Below, piece by piece: positions 21,315-32,832 of a stretch of 64,000 nt of DNA. Made by a program: the position numbers and the translations under genes. The notes under the pieces were generated by a model. It was not told where the DNA came from and did not search any database. It worked only from the letters and a program-made list of their open reading frames with translations. Position 1 is the first letter of the stretch. Each line of letters begins with the position of its first letter. Origin of the DNA: Halomonas alkaliantarctica (lineage in GTDB: Bacteria > Pseudomonadota > Gammaproteobacteria > Pseudomonadales > Halomonadaceae); the NCBI RefSeq assembly GCF_029854215.1, contig NZ_CP122961.1, forward strand, positions 3,472,001 to 3,536,000, given 5' to 3'.

Positions 21315-23033
21315 ATGAAGCCCACTCAAAGTCTATTTAAGATGTTCTTGCTACCGATCTTAATGGTAGCGCTTCCCGCACTGTTACTCATGACGATTGC
21401 CATGGAAATGCGGGTGAAGCAGTCGCTCGACAAGTTAGACACTATCGCTCAGGTTGCAACAATGTGGCTGGTAATTGGTGTCATGGGTGGGCTGATCGGA
21501 GCTGCTTTCTTTTTCGTCTGGCATAGCAATAAGCGTTTAATGATCATCGGAGACGCTATTTTATCGCTCGCCGATAGTCAGCAAAAACTGTCCACTTTCC
21601 AGGCGATTGAGCAGATGAGTCGTCAGCGCCGCGGATCTTTAAAGCGCATCGCCATGGCACTTATGACGTTTAAAGATGCAGAAAAGCAACGCCGGGAAGC
21701 CGAGGGTAAGGTACACAGATTGTTGTATTACGACCCCCTGACCAAGCTACCCAACTGGCAATTGATGAGAGAGCATCTTCAACATTCGCTTGATAAAAGC
21801 CACCAAACAGACACCTACGGTGCGCTGATCTATATAGACGTTGACGATTTTAAACGTATCAACAACAGCTGGGGCCACCGTATGGGCGACAACCTACTCC
21901 AGCAGATTGCCGGGCGCCTTACTGGCTTGAAGGTAGAAGGCACCACCATTGGCCGCTTAGGCAGCGATGAGTTCATGGTGATCATCGATGGCTTAGCCAA
22001 CGAACAGCTAAAAGCGGCCGAGGAAGTTGAGCTATTTGCCGAACAGTTACAGCAAGCGCTAAACCCTTGCTATCGTATGGAAAATAAGAAGCACTTCCTC
22101 AGTGTGAGTTTGGGAATCGCGCTGTTTCATGGCGCTCAAGAGAGCGTTGATAGCCTCTTTCAATATTCTAACGCGGCCGTTCATCTTGCCAAACTAACGA
22201 GCCCCAACGGGTTACGTTTTTACGATCCGGCAGTGCAAGCCGAACTAGAAGCCAGAACCTCACTAGAGCACGACCTTCGCTTGGCCATCGAGCGACAAGA
22301 GTTTGTATTAGTTTACCAATCACAAGTGGATAGCCTTGGACGAACTATTGGCGCTGAGGCATTGATTCGCTGGGAACATCCTCGGAACGGGTTTGTATCG
22401 CCGGGTACCTTTATCCCCTTGGCTGAGGAAACGGGCCTAATCGTCCCCATTGGCAACTGGGTATTAGAAGCGGCCTGCGAGCAGTTGGTCGCCTGGGCCA
22501 ACGACGAGCACACGAAGCACCTCACATTAGCCGTTAACGTCAGCGCCATACAGTTTCAACAGCCCGATTTCGTGGACACCGTGTGCGCCATGCTAACCAA
22601 AAGCGGTGCCTCGGCACATCGCCTAAAGCTGGAGCTGACCGAAAGCACAATGATCGGCAAAGTAGATAACATCATTGCCCGCATGCATCAGCTCAAAGCG
22701 CTGGGTGTTAGCTTTTCGTTAGACGATTTCGGTACTGGCTACTCGTCGCTGCAGTACCTCAAACGACTCCCCTTAGATCAAATTAAAATCGACCAGTCGT
22801 TCGTATGCAAACTCCATAGAGACACAGACGATAAAGCCATCGTGCAAACCATTATTGCCATGGGGCATTCGCTCGGATTACAGGTTATTGCCGAAGGTGT
22901 AGAAAACCTAGAACACTGGCGCTACCTAAACGAGCACCAGTGTCATGCCTACCAAGGGTATTACTTTTGCAAACCGGTATCGGCTACCGAGATGGTACTG
23001 CGCAGTTTGGCCCCACCACGCATGCTCACCTAA
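21315..23033 (+). CDS. membrane-anchored GGDEF/EAL protein, probable c-di-GMP phosphodiesterase
   Basis: This 572-residue protein has two membrane helices (about 10-28 and 48-70) with only a short segment outside, then a coiled linker, a GGDEF domain (135-290) and an EAL domain (310-565). The EAL motif (GAEALIRWEHP), ELTES and DDFGTGYSSL with the downstream DQIKIDQSFV are intact, so c-di-GMP hydrolysis is likely. The GGDEF signature reads RLGSDEF, with the second glycine replaced by serine, so cyclase activity is doubtful and the domain may be a GTP sensor. It follows the chemoreceptor after 90 bp and may be co-transcribed. Confidence 0.9.
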   Translation: MKPTQSLFKMFLLPILMVALPALLLMTIAMEMRVKQSLDKLDTIAQVATMWLVIGVMGGLIGAAFFFVWHSNKRLMIIGDAILSLADSQQKLSTFQAIEQMSRQRRGSLKRIAMALMTFKDAEKQRREAEGKVHRLLYYDPLTKLPNWQLMREHLQHSLDKSHQTDTYGALIYIDVDDFKRINNSWGHRMGDNLLQQIAGRLTGLKVEGTTIGRLGSDEFMVIIDGLANEQLKAAEEVELFAEQLQQALNPCYRMENKKHFLSVSLGIALFHGAQESVDSLFQYSNAAVHLAKLTSPNGLRFYDPAVQAELEARTSLEHDLRLAIERQEFVLVYQSQVDSLGRTIGAEALIRWEHPRNGFVSPGTFIPLAEETGLIVPIGNWVLEAACEQLVAWANDEHTKHLTLAVNVSAIQFQQPDFVDTVCAMLTKSGASAHRLKLELTESTMIGKVDNIIARMHQLKALGVSFSLDDFGTGYSSLQYLKRLPLDQIKIDQSFVCKLHRDTDDKAIVQTIIAMGHSLGLQVIAEGVENLEHWRYLNEHQCHAYQGYYFCKPVSATEMVLRSLAPPRMLT

Positions 23034-23069
23034 TACAGAGGTAGGGCCCGTTATGAAACAGTGCTCGGC

Positions 23070-24704
23070 TTACTCGCCGGGCTGCCAGCCGTTGACGATC
23101 GGATAGCGGCGATCGCGACCAAAGCCACGGGGAGTAACGCGAACACCAATGGGCGCCTGACGTCGCTTATACTCGCAGCGGTCGACAAGCTTCACTACTT
23201 TATAGACGTCTTCAGCGTCAAAACCGGCGGCAATGATCGCTTCAGCGCTCATGTCACCTTCGATATAGCTTAATAAGATAGCGTCGAGAATATCGTAATC
23301 GGGCAAAGAGTCGCTATCCTGCTGATCCGGCGCCAGCTCGGCACTGGGTGGGCGCTCAATCACCCGCTCGGGGATAGCGGGTGATTGCGTATTGCGCCAG
23401 CGGGCCAGGCGATATACCCAGGTTTTATAGACGTCTTTAATCGCATTAAAACCGCCCACCATATCGCCATACAGCGTGGCGTAGCCCACCGCCATTTCGC
23501 TCTTATTACCGGTAGTTAGTACCATCAAGCCTTTTTTATTGGAGATTGCCATCAGCAGCACACCGCGACAGCGCGACTGCAGATTCTCTTCGGTAGTATC
23601 TCGCTCTGTTCCCGCGAAGCTCTCCGCCAGCGTGCCCATAAAGGCCTCGACCATGGGCTCAATCGGCATGATCTCGTAGTGCACACCGAGCATATTGGCC
23701 TGCTCGGCTGCGTCCTGCTTAGAGATATCCGCAGTGTAGTGGTAGGGCATCATCACCGCCTGCACCCGTTGGGGCCCCAGCGCATCAACGGCAATGGCCA
23801 GCGAAAGCGCTGAATCGATTCCCCCAGAAAGCCCCAGCACCACACCCTCAAAGCCGCTCTTGTTGACGTAGTCGCGCAGCCCGGTGACTAACGCGCAATA
23901 AAGGCTCTCTTCAGGTTCTACCTCTGGGTCAATCTCGCCGGGCTGGGGCTCCCAAATAGTGGCGCTGGTTTGCAAAAACTGAATCGGCATCAGGCCCGCC
24001 TGCCAGTACGGCGCCAGCACCTGTAACTGCCCCTTGGCGCTAACGCAGCAAGAGCCACCATCAAACACCAGCTCGTCCTGACCACCAATAGTGTTCACAT
24101 ACACTATTGGACGGTTAACGTCTTGGGCGTGCATCTGCATTAGACGCAGCCGCTCGTTAGGCTTGTCCTGATGATAGGGCGAGGCGTTCAAGGTGATCAG
24201 CATCTCAGCGCCTGCTTCGGTTGCGGCTCTAACCGGTGCGCCATCCCACAGGTCTTCGCAAATCAAGATACCCAGCTTGGCGCCTTTATGCTCATACACC
24301 AGCGTTTCAGTGCCGGGCGTGAAGTAGCGCTGCTCATCAAACACTTGGTAGTTAGGCAGCGCCTGCTTGGCGTACTCGGCCTCCCACTGCCCGTTGTAAA
24401 GCAGACCCGCCAAATTGTAGCAGCGGCCTTCGCGCACACCGGGGTAGCCAATAATCACCAGCACATCACTAGCGACCTTCGATGCCATTAGCGCGCGGGC
24501 TTCACGCAAGCGGGTTTCCATTGAGGGACGTAGCAGCAGATCTTCCGGCGGGTAGCCCGACAAAAAAAGCTCTGGAAAGACAACAATATCCGCCCCATGC
24601 TCAATCCGCGCTTCGCGCACGGCTTCAATCGCGCGTGCGGCATTGCCGGGAATATCCCCGACCAGAGGATCGAGTTGGGCCATCACCAGCGTTAAGTCTT
24701 GCAT
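23070..24704 (-). CDS. nadE: glutamine-dependent NAD+ synthetase
   Basis: The enzyme makes NAD+ from deamido-NAD+, ATP and glutamine-derived ammonia. ATG 24704 gives MQDLTLVMAQLDPLVGD (544 residues); a TTG three codons earlier is also possible. The N-terminal half is a nitrilase-type glutaminase with Glu in VFPELFLSGYPPEDL, Lys near 113 and Cys in GILICEDLWDG (near 148). The C-terminal half is the synthetase with the P-loop LGLSGGIDSALSLAIA (near 290) and TGNKSEMAVGYATLYGD. Length agrees with the fused bacterial enzymes. The gene is divergent from the small zinc-ribbon gene at 24861. Confidence 0.95.
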   Translation of the reverse strand: MQDLTLVMAQLDPLVGDIPGNAARAIEAVREARIEHGADIVVFPELFLSGYPPEDLLLRPSMETRLREARALMASKVASDVLVIIGYPGVREGRCYNLAGLLYNGQWEAEYAKQALPNYQVFDEQRYFTPGTETLVYEHKGAKLGILICEDLWDGAPVRAATEAGAEMLITLNASPYHQDKPNERLRLMQMHAQDVNRPIVYVNTIGGQDELVFDGGSCCVSAKGQLQVLAPYWQAGLMPIQFLQTSATIWEPQPGEIDPEVEPEESLYCALVTGLRDYVNKSGFEGVVLGLSGGIDSALSLAIAVDALGPQRVQAVMMPYHYTADISKQDAAEQANMLGVHYEIMPIEPMVEAFMGTLAESFAGTERDTTEENLQSRCRGVLLMAISNKKGLMVLTTGNKSEMAVGYATLYGDMVGGFNAIKDVYKTWVYRLARWRNTQSPAIPERVIERPPSAELAPDQQDSDSLPDYDILDAILLSYIEGDMSAEAIIAAGFDAEDVYKVVKLVDRCEYKRRQAPIGVRVTPRGFGRDRRYPIVNGWQPGE

Positions 24705-24860
24705 GGGCGTCAAAATCTCTTGAGAATCTTAAAATAGGGTTACACCGACAGGGTTACACCGACATAGTCGTATTGTCCCGCAAGGGCCGCCAACTGGCAA
24801 AGGCTGCGGGTCTATCCTAACGCCTTGTGCCTAGATTCCCACTTCGGGAGACACAAAAGG

Positions 24861-25133
24861 ATGAACCTCTTGATCATTCGGCTGATTATTTTCGCCGTTA
24901 TATTTTATGCCGGTTTAAAACTCTACGGCATTTACCGGCAACGTAAGCTTGAGCATGAAGCGCAGCATAAAAAAGTCAACCGCCAGGAGGGTGGCAAAAT
25001 GGTGCGCTGCCGCTGGTGTGAAGTACACGTTCCTGAAGACGAAGCACTGCGTGACCAGGAACAGTGGTTCTGTTCTAGCGCCCATCGAGACCGTTTTCTG
25101 CAAGAGCAGCAGGATAAAGGCGGAACACCTTAA
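24861..25133 (+). CDS. PP0621-type small zinc-ribbon membrane protein
   Basis: This 90-residue protein has one N-terminal membrane helix (LIIRLIIFAVIFYAGLKLYG) and a C-terminal zinc-binding knuckle, MVRCRWCEVHVPEDEALR...WFCSSAHRDRFL, with Cys-x2-Cys and Cys-x3-His pairs. It matches the PP0621 family, conserved and uncharacterised in Pseudomonas and Halomonas. ATG 24861 follows AAAGG; the frame begins 12 codons earlier but that part is not family sequence. The stop overlaps the convergent thiO stop by four bases. Confidence 0.85.
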   Translation: MNLLIIRLIIFAVIFYAGLKLYGIYRQRKLEHEAQHKKVNRQEGGKMVRCRWCEVHVPEDEALRDQEQWFCSSAHRDRFLQEQQDKGGTP

Positions 25134-26233
25134 GCTGGGATTAATCGCGCTGGCGTAGGCTGGTAAGGCGCAGAGTCAATCAGTGGCTCGCGACCCAACA
25201 GCTGATCCGCTAGTAAATGGGTCGAGGCAGGCGCCAACACCAAGCCGTTGCGATAGTGCCCGGCATTGATGTAGACATTAGGCCATTCAGGCAGCGCGCC
25301 AATAAAGGGGATGCCCGCTGGAGATCCTGGTCGCAGCCCGGCCCATTGGTGCGCTACTGGGCACGTTGCCAAAGCGGGCAGGATGGCTTCAGCGCTCTGC
25401 TTTAGCGACGCCAAAGCCGCCTCATCGGTGCTCTTATCAAAGCCCACCTCTTCCAGCGTAGAGCCGACCAACAGCAGGCCATCTGCACGCGGAATAATAT
25501 AGCGACCATCCTTTAACACCACGCGCTGCACCAACCCTCTGGGTGCTTGGTAAGCGATCATCTGCCCTTTAACGGGCCTTACCGGCAGTTGCACATTCAG
25601 CTGCGACAAGAGCTGTGCGGCCCAGGCCCCGCCGCAAACAATAATGCGCTCAGCCGTTAACGGCCCTTGCGACGTCACTACCCCTTCCACTTGGCTACCG
25701 CGCTGGATAAAACCACTGACTTCGCAATGCTCTTTCAGCTTTACCTGGGGCATCGCGGCTAACCGCGCTTTCAACGCTTTGGCTAAACGCGGATTGCGCA
25801 CGCTGCCCAGCGTTGGCATCCATAGCGCGCTATCGTCAGCCATCGCCACACCAGGCTCTTTAGCGTGGACAAAGTCTGCCCCTACCCGCTCTAGCGGCTT
25901 ACCCAACTGGCGTGCCCATTGCAGTGCTTTTTCGGCGTCATCTACATTTAGGTAGAGCAACCCCTTTTGGCGATACTCTGGGTCAATGCCGGTCTCTTCC
26001 AACAAACGCAGGGCCAAAGAAGGATAAACGCCTTCCGACCAGCGGGAGAGTTGTGTCACCGCGGCGTCGTAACGCCAGGGGTAGAGCGGCGAAACGATAC
26101 CGCCCCCCGCCCATGACGCCTCTTTACCGCACTCCCCACGATCAACCAGTGTGACCCGCTGACCGGCATCGGCTAGCTGCAGCGCCGTCATCATTCCGAT
26201 TACGCCGCCGCCAATAATTAAGAAATCGCTCAC
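25130..26233 (-). CDS. thiO: FAD-dependent glycine oxidase ThiO
   Basis: ThiO oxidises glycine to the imine used for the thiazole ring of thiamine. The 367-residue protein starts with the dinucleotide-binding motif FLIIGGGVIGMMTALQLADAG and continues in DAAO-family style, with GKEASWAGGGIVSPLYPWRYD near residue 40 and the C-terminal WAGLRPGSPAGIPFIGALPEWPNVYINAGHYRNGL. The latter fits the ThiO/DadA group, with the conserved G-H-x-R-N-G. No other thi genes are adjacent. It is divergent from the pseudopilin gene. Confidence 0.88.
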   Translation of the reverse strand: MSDFLIIGGGVIGMMTALQLADAGQRVTLVDRGECGKEASWAGGGIVSPLYPWRYDAAVTQLSRWSEGVYPSLALRLLEETGIDPEYRQKGLLYLNVDDAEKALQWARQLGKPLERVGADFVHAKEPGVAMADDSALWMPTLGSVRNPRLAKALKARLAAMPQVKLKEHCEVSGFIQRGSQVEGVVTSQGPLTAERIIVCGGAWAAQLLSQLNVQLPVRPVKGQMIAYQAPRGLVQRVVLKDGRYIIPRADGLLLVGSTLEEVGFDKSTDEAALASLKQSAEAILPALATCPVAHQWAGLRPGSPAGIPFIGALPEWPNVYINAGHYRNGLVLAPASTHLLADQLLGREPLIDSAPYQPTPARLIPA

Positions 26234-26380
26234 AACATTGTCCGTTTTGGCTTACATAAAAAAAGCGTAGCGCCGCCTAGTATGACCTATTAATTGCGAT
26301 GTGTTCGCTGCAAAGGTTTGTACGAAAAGTCGGCTAGCGAGCATAGCGCGGACAGTAACCAGGTCAAGTGAGGAGAGGCG

Positions 26381-26908
26381 ATGAGTAGTTCTCACGTCAA
26401 GACGCACACCACACCTGAAAGTGGATTCACGCTGCTTGAGCTACTGATCACACTGCTGTTGGTGGGCATCATCGCCGCCTGGGGTCTGCCCAGTTTTCAA
26501 GCATTGGGGGAGCGTACCGCGCAGACTAGCGAGGTCAATCGATTCCAGAGCGCGTTTTCATTAGCGCGCAATACGGCGATTAGCCAACGTCGCCAGTTGA
26601 CGCTTTGCCCAGCCTCCGAAAACCGCCAGGCCTGCGCTAATAACTGGAGTAGAGAGCTAATGATCGTGCGGGGGGATAAAACCGATAGCATCACTGAAGA
26701 CGACATTCTGCGTATTGTACCCGCACAACAAGGTACGCAGGTGGCCTACAGCCGTGGCTGGTCGCGAATCCGTTACAGCCCTTTAGGCTATACCAGCGGT
26801 TACAACGGCAGTTTTACTATTTGTTCAAGCAGCGGCGCCAAAGGTAAGAAGCTGGTACTGAGCCAATTGGGCCGCCTTAGGATTGCTGAAGCGCCTATCG
26901 ATTGCTAG
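26381..26908 (+). CDS. FimT/GspH-family minor pseudopilin
   Basis: The 175-residue protein carries a type IV prepilin signal: a short basic leader, then G|FTLLELLITLLLVGIIAAWGLPSF with Glu5 of the mature helix present. PilD would cut before the phenylalanine and methylate it. The globular part resembles GspH/FimT, with a Cys pair (LTLCPASENRQAC) and a further C-terminal Cys pair (TICSSS and IDC). It lies alone, so it is probably a FimT-like accessory pilin of type IV pili, possibly DNA-binding in uptake as known for FimT. ATG 26381 follows GAGGAGAGG. Confidence 0.88.
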   Translation: MSSSHVKTHTTPESGFTLLELLITLLLVGIIAAWGLPSFQALGERTAQTSEVNRFQSAFSLARNTAISQRRQLTLCPASENRQACANNWSRELMIVRGDKTDSITEDDILRIVPAQQGTQVAYSRGWSRIRYSPLGYTSGYNGSFTICSSSGAKGKKLVLSQLGRLRIAEAPIDC

Positions 26909-26929
26909 GCGCTCCACGCGACTGAGCTT

Positions 26930-27949
<1,020 letters not shown>

Positions 27950-27994
27950 TTAGCCACAGAGTCTGCCTGAAATGGTGCCAAGTACAAGCTATTG

Positions 27995-28031
27995 CAAGGT
28001 TTCGTCTACGCTATTAGGCGAAGAAACCTTG
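27995..28031. promoter_or_regulatory. inverted repeat between trxB and acnA
   Basis: CAAGGTTTC (27995-28003) and GAAACCTTG (28023-28031) form a perfect 9-bp inverted repeat around a 19-base centre. No T-run follows on either strand, so it is not an intrinsic terminator. It may be an operator or an RNA element in the shared 269-bp promoter region. Confidence 0.45.
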
Positions 28032-28116
28032 AAAGCCCCTGTGCAAAGACCCATGTGTTATTACTAAATCAACGCCATACTAGGGAAATCCATAAAAGAA
28101 AGATCGTGACCGTCAC

Positions 28117-28135
28117 GCTGAGCGCAGCGCTCAGC
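28117..28135 (+). promoter_or_regulatory. hairpin in front of the acnA ribosome site
   Basis: GCTGAGCGC-A-GCGCTCAGC is a near-perfect palindrome that ends a few bases before GAGGAGAGAG, the acnA ribosome site. Its position would allow control of translation or mRNA stability. Aconitases bind mRNA leaders when their iron-sulfur cluster is lost, so autoregulation is conceivable but unproven. Confidence 0.45.
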
Positions 28136-28152
28136 AACATGAGGAGAGAGAT

Positions 28153-30885
28153 ATGAGCAAGATACCCGATACGCTAAGCACCCTAGAGGTGGGCAGTAAA
28201 ACGTATCACTACTACAGCCTGCCCCATGCGGCCGACACCCTGGGCAGCATTGACCGCCTTCCCAAGACGCTCAAGATTCTACTCGAAAACCAGCTGCGCT
28301 TCGCCGATGACGAAAGCGTTGATCAAGAAGATATGCAGGCCCTGGTCGACTGGCAGACCGAGGGCAAATCCAGCCGAGAAATTGGCTATCGCCCGGCACG
28401 GGTACTCATGCAGGACTTTACCGGCGTGCCCGGCGTGGTGGATTTGGCCTCCATGCGTGCCGCGGTTGAAAGCCTGGGCGAAGACCCGGCGAAGATCAAT
28501 CCGCTATCACCTGTCGATCTCGTTATTGACCACTCGGTAATGGTCGATAAATTCGGCAATCCTGCCGCGTTCCAAGAGAACGTCGATATCGAAATGCAGC
28601 GCAACCGCGAGCGCTATGAGTTTCTACGCTGGGGCCAGCAGGCGTTTGACAACTTTAGCGTCGTGCCCCCTGGCACCGGTATCTGCCACCAGGTCAACCT
28701 GGAGTACCTAGGCAGAACGGTATGGATCAAGGACGAAGACGGCAAAACCTTTGCCTACCCCGACACCCTCGTCGGCACCGACTCCCATACCACCATGATC
28801 AACGGCCTGGGCGTACTTGGCTGGGGCGTGGGCGGTATTGAAGCCGAAGCAGCCATGCTTGGCCAACCGGTTTCAATGCTAATCCCCGAAGTGATTGGTT
28901 TCAAACTCACCGGCAAGCTACGCGAAGGTATTACTGCCACTGACTTGGTACTCACCGTTACCGAAATGCTGCGTAAAAAAGGCGTAGTGGGTAAATTTGT
29001 CGAGTTCTACGGCGATGGGTTGAAAGACCTGCCGCTGGCGGATCGTGCCACGATCGCCAATATGGCCCCTGAGTACGGTGCTACCTGTGGTTTCTTCCCG
29101 GTGGATGAAGAAACCCTGAACTATATGCGCCTAACGGGGCGTGAGGATGAACAAGTCGCGCTAGTGGAAGCTTACAGCAAGGCCCAAGGGCTATGGCGTG
29201 AACCTAATGACGAGCCGATTTTCACCGACGCCCTAGCACTGGACATGACCGAGGTAGAGGCCAGCCTGGCCGGCCCCAAACGTCCCCAAGACCGCGTGGC
29301 GCTGAAAGACATGGCGGCGGCCTTTGACAAGTTCATGCAGGAAGACGTCAACGCGGATGCCAGTGCAAAAGGGAAACTCTCCTCTGAAGGTGGCCAAACC
29401 GCTGTAGGGGCGGAACGTAGCTTCGAGCATGACACCAGCCAAGCCGTTAAGCTTGATGATCATGATTTCAGCCTCGATCCCGGCGCGGTGGTGATTGCGG
29501 CGATTACCTCGTGCACCAACACCTCTAACCCCAGCGTGATGATGGCCGCCGGGTTGCTGGCCCGTAAAGCGCGTGAAAAGGGATTAACCACGAAGCCCTG
29601 GGTGAAAACGTCACTAGCACCGGGTTCCAAAGTGGTCACCGATTATCTGGAAGCCGCTGAATTAAACGACGACTTGGATGCACTCGGCTTCAACCTGGTC
29701 GGCTACGGCTGCACCACCTGTATCGGCAACTCCGGCCCCCTGCCCGATGAGATCGAAAAAGCGATCAACAGCGGCGACCTCGCCGTGGCGTCGGTGCTCT
29801 CCGGTAACCGTAACTTTGAAGGCCGCGTACACCCGTTGGTCAAAACCAACTGGCTGGCTTCACCGCCTCTGGTGGTGGCTTATGCCCTGGCGGGTAACGT
29901 CCAGCTTGACCTTACCCAGGAGCCGCTTGGCAAAGACAGTAACGGCGACCCGGTCTACCTCAAAGATATCTGGCCCAGCCAGGCCGAGATTGCCAGCGCA
30001 GTTGAGCAGGTCAACACCGCCATGTTCCGTAAAGAGTACGGCGCGGTGTTTGAGGGTGACGACGTCTGGAAAGCCATCGACGTCTCAGAAAGCAAGGTCT
30101 ACCAGTGGCCTGAATCCACCTACATTCAGCACCCGCCCTTCTTCGAAGGCATGGGCCGCGAGCCGGATGCCATTGAAGATGTGCACAGTGCCCGTGTACT
30201 TGCCATGCTGGGTGATTCGGTGACCACCGACCATATCTCCCCTGCCGGTGCCATCAAGCCTGACAGCCCTGCCGGTCACTATCTGCAAGAACACGGCGTC
30301 AAGCCGGTCGACTTCAACTCCTACGGCTCACGCCGGGGTAACCATGAAGTCATGATGCGCGGCACCTTCGCCAACGTGCGGATCAAAAATGAGATGCTCG
30401 ATGGTGTGGTTGGCGGTGAAACGCGCCACGTACCCAGCGGTGAGCAGATGGCCATTTACGATGCGGCCATGAAGTACAAAGAGGAAGGCAAACCGTTGGT
30501 CGTCATCGCCGGTAAAGAGTACGGCACCGGCTCTTCAAGGGATTGGGCGGCCAAAGGCACCCGTTTGCTGGGCGTTCGCGCGGTGATCGCCGAATCCTTC
30601 GAGCGTATTCACCGCTCTAACCTGATCGGCATGGGCGTTGTACCGCTGCAGTTTGCCGAAGGCGAAAGCCGTAAAACGCTGGAATTAACCGGGGATGAAG
30701 AGATTTCGATTGCCGGTTTAAGCGACCTGACGCCGGGTGGTACGGTCAAAGTCGTGATCAAAAATGCCGAAGGGGAACGTAGCGTTGATGCCAAGTGCCG
30801 AATTGATACGGTAAACGAGCTGGCTTACTACCGTCACGGTGGTATCCTTCACTACGTGCTGCGCAAGATGATCGGCGCAGCCTAA
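28153..30885 (+). CDS. acnA: aconitate hydratase A
   Basis: Aconitase interconverts citrate and isocitrate with a [4Fe-4S] cluster. The 910-residue length fits the AcnA/IRP branch. Cluster cysteines are visible in [11 protein letters not shown] (Cys454) and [13 protein letters not shown] (Cys520 and Cys523). Substrate motifs include [31 protein letters not shown] and, in the C-terminal swivel domain, [14 protein letters not shown] polar insert around residues 395-425 ([13 protein letters not shown]) replaces a longer linker. A strong ribosome site (GAGGAGAGAG) precedes ATG 28153. Confidence 0.97.
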   Translation: MSKIPDTLSTLEVGSKTYHYYSLPHAADTLGSIDRLPKTLKILLENQLRFADDESVDQEDMQALVDWQTEGKSSREIGYRPARVLMQDFTGVPGVVDLASMRAAVESLGEDPAKINPLSPVDLVIDHSVMVDKFGNPAAFQENVDIEMQRNRERYEFLRWGQQAFDNFSVVPPGTGICHQVNLEYLGRTVWIKDEDGKTFAYPDTLVGTDSHTTMINGLGVLGWGVGGIEAEAAMLGQPVSMLIPEVIGFKLTGKLREGITATDLVLTVTEMLRKKGVVGKFVEFYGDGLKDLPLADRATIANMAPEYGATCGFFPVDEETLNYMRLTGREDEQVALVEAYSKAQGLWREPNDEPIFTDALALDMTEVEASLAGPKRPQDRVALKDMAAAFDKFMQEDVNADASAKGKLSSEGGQTAVGAERSFEHDTSQAVKLDDHDFSLDPGAVVIAAITSCTNTSNPSVMMAAGLLARKAREKGLTTKPWVKTSLAPGSKVVTDYLEAAELNDDLDALGFNLVGYGCTTCIGNSGPLPDEIEKAINSGDLAVASVLSGNRNFEGRVHPLVKTNWLASPPLVVAYALAGNVQLDLTQEPLGKDSNGDPVYLKDIWPSQAEIASAVEQVNTAMFRKEYGAVFEGDDVWKAIDVSESKVYQWPESTYIQHPPFFEGMGREPDAIEDVHSARVLAMLGDSVTTDHISPAGAIKPDSPAGHYLQEHGVKPVDFNSYGSRRGNHEVMMRGTFANVRIKNEMLDGVVGGETRHVPSGEQMAIYDAAMKYKEEGKPLVVIAGKEYGTGSSRDWAAKGTRLLGVRAVIAESFERIHRSNLIGMGVVPLQFAEGESRKTLELTGDEEISIAGLSDLTPGGTVKVVIKNAEGERSVDAKCRIDTVNELAYYRHGGILHYVLRKMIGAA

Positions 30886-30911
30886 AGGGTAAAACCTACC
30901 AATGCTTGCAT

Positions 30912-30939
30912 GCCCCCACCTCGGTGGGGGCTTTTTTTT
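30912..30939 (+). terminator. terminator of acnA
   Basis: GCCCCCACC-TC-GGTGGGGGC (30912-30931) is followed by eight T. It lies 26 bp after the acnA stop and separates it from the convergent malic enzyme gene. On the minus strand it has no T-run. Confidence 0.93.
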
Positions 30940-30949
30940 AGCCAAACGC

Positions 30950-32629
30950 TTAAAAAGCGCGGCGACGATACGTGCGGTAATCCGGTGTCCAGGACGCTTG
31001 TTCGATTAGCTCACGCAGCGTTGTGCCACTGGTTTTTAACGCTACACCGTTCTGCTGTGCCTGGGCAGCGACTTCAAAGGCAATCGACTTACTGATATCG
31101 CGAATACGCGAAAGCGGCGGCAGCAAAGCACCTTTGCCCTCTTTAACCAGCGGCGCTTCACGAGCCAGCGCCCGCGAGGCGCTCATAAGCATCTCGTCGG
31201 TAACTCGATTGGCACTGGCAGCAATCACGCCCAAACCTATGCCTGGGAAGATATAAGCATTGTTGCACTGGGCAATCGGATAAGTACGGCCATTGTAAAC
31301 CACCGGCGCAAAGGGGCTGCCGGTGGCTACCAAGGCTTGTCCATCGGTCCAGCGAATAACATCCTCTGGTACGGCCTCTGCCTGGGAAGTAGGGTTAGAT
31401 AGCGGCATGATGACCGGGTGTTCACAGCCCGCATGCATGGTGCGCACTACCTGCTCGGTAAAGATACCGCGCTGGCCGCAAACGCCGATCAATACCGTCG
31501 GTTTGATCTGCGCAATCGTCTCTTCCAGACCCTGACCATTCCACCCGGCGACTAGCGAAGGGTCGTGGGCTAAACGTCGCTGGAAGTCGCGCTGCCACTC
31601 CTGATCGCTGGTCATCAAGCCATCACGATCAACAACGAAAATGCGCGCCCGAGCTTCACTTTCGGTCAAGCCTTCGGCTTCCATGGCAACGACCACCTGC
31701 TCGGCAATCCCACAGCCCGCCGAACCGCCACCGACAAACACGACACGCTGCTGGGCAATGGTTTCATCCCGGGCCTGACAAGCGGCCATCAATGTGCCGA
31801 CCACCACAGAGGCGGTGCCCTGCACATCGTCATTGAAGCAGCAAAGCTCGTTGCGGTAGCGCTCTAGCAGCGGCACCGCATTGGCCTGGGCAAAGTCCTC
31901 AAACTGCAGCAGTACGTTCGGCCAGCGGCGCTTCACAGCGGCAATAAACTCCGCCATGAAAGCATCGTACTCTTCCTGCCCTACCCGCTCATGGCGCCAC
32001 CCCATGTACATGGGGTCATCCAGCAGCGCTTTGTTGTTAGTGCCCACATCAATCATGATCGGCAGTGTGTAAGCGGGGCTAATGCCGCCACAGGCGGTAT
32101 ACAGCGCCAGTTTACCAATCGGGATGCCCATGCCACCGATCCCCTGGTCACCCAAGCCTAGTATGCGCTCACCATCCGTCACCACGATCACTTTGACGTT
32201 ATCTTTGGTGGCGCTGCGCAGAATGTCATCCATATGTTCGCGGTCAGGATAGCTAATGAACAGGCCGCGGTGGTTACGGTAAATATTGGAAAATTCCTGA
32301 CACGCCTGCCCTACCGTTGGGGTATAAATAATCGGCAGCATCTCTTCAAGGTGCTGGGATACGAGCCGGAAATAGAGCGTTTCGTTGTCATCTTGAATGG
32401 CGCGAAGATGTATATGCTTCTCAAGACTGCTATGGCATTGCTGGTACTGGCGATAGGCACGCTCTAGCTGATCTTCAATGGTTTCCACCTTTTGCGGCAG
32501 CAAACCAATCAGGTTAAACGCCAAGCGCTCCTGCTGAGTAAACGCGCTGCCTTTGTTCAATAGCGGCATTTCGAGCAAAGAAGGACCGGCGTAAGGAAGG
32601 TATAGGGGGCGTCTACTCTGGGTAGTCAT
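30950..32629 (-). CDS. maeA: NAD-dependent malic enzyme
   Basis: The enzyme decarboxylates malate to pyruvate with NAD. ATG 32629 follows AGAGAG and gives [20 protein letters not shown], 559 residues, near E. coli MaeA (565). The frame continues 31 codons further upstream without family sequence. Visible motifs are the catalytic tyrosine in [17 protein letters not shown] (near 100), the lysine in [18 protein letters not shown], metal ligands in [11 protein letters not shown] and FNDDVQGTA, and the NAD motif [17 protein letters not shown]. It belongs to the large malic enzyme branch without a phosphotransacetylase domain. Confidence 0.95.
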   Translation of the reverse strand: MTTQSRRPLYLPYAGPSLLEMPLLNKGSAFTQQERLAFNLIGLLPQKVETIEDQLERAYRQYQQCHSSLEKHIHLRAIQDDNETLYFRLVSQHLEEMLPIIYTPTVGQACQEFSNIYRNHRGLFISYPDREHMDDILRSATKDNVKVIVVTDGERILGLGDQGIGGMGIPIGKLALYTACGGISPAYTLPIMIDVGTNNKALLDDPMYMGWRHERVGQEEYDAFMAEFIAAVKRRWPNVLLQFEDFAQANAVPLLERYRNELCCFNDDVQGTASVVVGTLMAACQARDETIAQQRVVFVGGGSAGCGIAEQVVVAMEAEGLTESEARARIFVVDRDGLMTSDQEWQRDFQRRLAHDPSLVAGWNGQGLEETIAQIKPTVLIGVCGQRGIFTEQVVRTMHAGCEHPVIMPLSNPTSQAEAVPEDVIRWTDGQALVATGSPFAPVVYNGRTYPIAQCNNAYIFPGIGLGVIAASANRVTDEMLMSASRALAREAPLVKEGKGALLPPLSRIRDISKSIAFEVAAQAQQNGVALKTSGTTLRELIEQASWTPDYRTYRRRAF

Positions 32630-32747
32630 AAGCACTCTCTTTTTTATATCAATCACTGCTGCAATGCAGCAATATCGGGCGTTCGCGGCGTTTGAGCGTA
32701 ATGTAACATGCTCCTGCGACAAAGGTGGAAGCGCGCAACCATGTCGA

Positions 32748-32787
32748 TAAAAAAACGCCTCGGTTTAGTCGTCCTAAACCGAGGCGT
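32748..32787 (-). terminator. terminator of the YeeE/YedE gene
   Basis: On the minus strand ACGCCTCGGTTTAG pairs over 14 bp with CTAAACCGAGGCGT (32755-32787, loop of five) and is followed by seven T (32748-32754). It lies 46 bp after the stop of the transporter gene at 32833. Confidence 0.93.
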
Positions 32788-32832
32788 AATGACGCTATTC
32801 GCTATTCCGCAAACAACGCTATTAATGATGTC

